Below the pieces are notes generated by a model that had not been told where the DNA came from, searched no databases, and was given only the letters and a program-made list of their open reading frames with translations. A stretch of 13,008 bases of DNA from Gemmatimonadota bacterium. GTDB lineage: Bacteria; Gemmatimonadota; Gemmatimonadetes; Longimicrobiales; Gaopeijiaceae. The stretch spans positions 1 to 13,008 of the forward strand of contig PWZC01000141.1 in NCBI GenBank assembly GCA_003567615.1, in the 5' to 3' direction. Position numbers and translations under genes: made by a program. Below, piece by piece: positions 12,887-13,008 of this stretch (within the stretch, counting starts at the first letter, position 1; the number at the start of each line of letters is the position of its first letter).

Positions 12887-13008
12887 GGGGACCCCAGCCG
12901 CTGGACACGGACTGCTCCTCGGGCCAATGTGAAGGGGAGTATGAGGCACTGCGACCGATTCCCTTCCTCACCTTCCTCCTCAAGCCCTTTCGGACCCCAT
13001 GGCCAACA
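12887..13008. other. Non-coding stretch to the window end; possible start of a further gene
   Basis: No gene is supported here. An ATG at 12941 follows GAAGGGGAG and stays open to the end, but the peptide is Ser/Pro-rich and too short to judge. A second ATG at 12999 (M-A-N) lies at the edge. Either could begin a rightward gene outside the window. Confidence 0.3.

Overview
The window is very GC-rich. It uses GTG and TTG starts alongside ATG, codes densely on both strands, and encodes Gram-negative envelope proteins (an Omp85-type barrel and several lipoproteins). Together with the floA/nfeD pair and a bacterial-type sodium channel, this fits a didermic high-GC bacterium. My best guess is Gemmatimonadota or a relative, but this is inference from gene flavour and not a placement. 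I see no tRNA, rRNA, CRISPR array, insertion sequence or phage gene.

Layout, left to right. Positions 3-136 hold a degraded response-regulator receiver domain (+), broken by a 5-bp tandem duplication. Positions 165-1097 (-) encode a zinc-dependent phospholipase C-like protein. A divergent spacer with a 9-bp inverted repeat then leads to aconitase (+, 1322-4192). The aconitase frame is interrupted by one in-frame TAG at 3740-3742, so it appears as two open frames. Two hairpins follow, one with a perfect 20-bp stem, and the second overlaps the end of a convergent DUF6544-type lipoprotein gene (-, 4256-5185). Next is a 706-residue protein (+, 5353-7473) that joins an alpha/beta-hydrolase directly to an Omp85-type outer-membrane barrel.

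The rest is mostly one leftward gene cluster: a helical lipoprotein (11066-11809), an NfeD-family membrane serine protease (9523-10983), the flotillin-like FloA (8358-9374) and a single-pass membrane protein with a long disordered tail (7484-8344). NfeD and FloA are known partners in membrane microdomain organisation, and the two unknown proteins are plausible accessories. Divergent from this cluster is a NaChBac-type voltage-gated sodium channel (+, 12055-12867), followed by a small hairpin and non-coding sequence to the window end.

The two strongest leads are the hydrolase-barrel fusion, which resembles the patatin-barrel (type Vd) design with a different enzyme and no visible POTRA domain, and the nonsense codon inside an otherwise well-preserved central metabolic enzyme.
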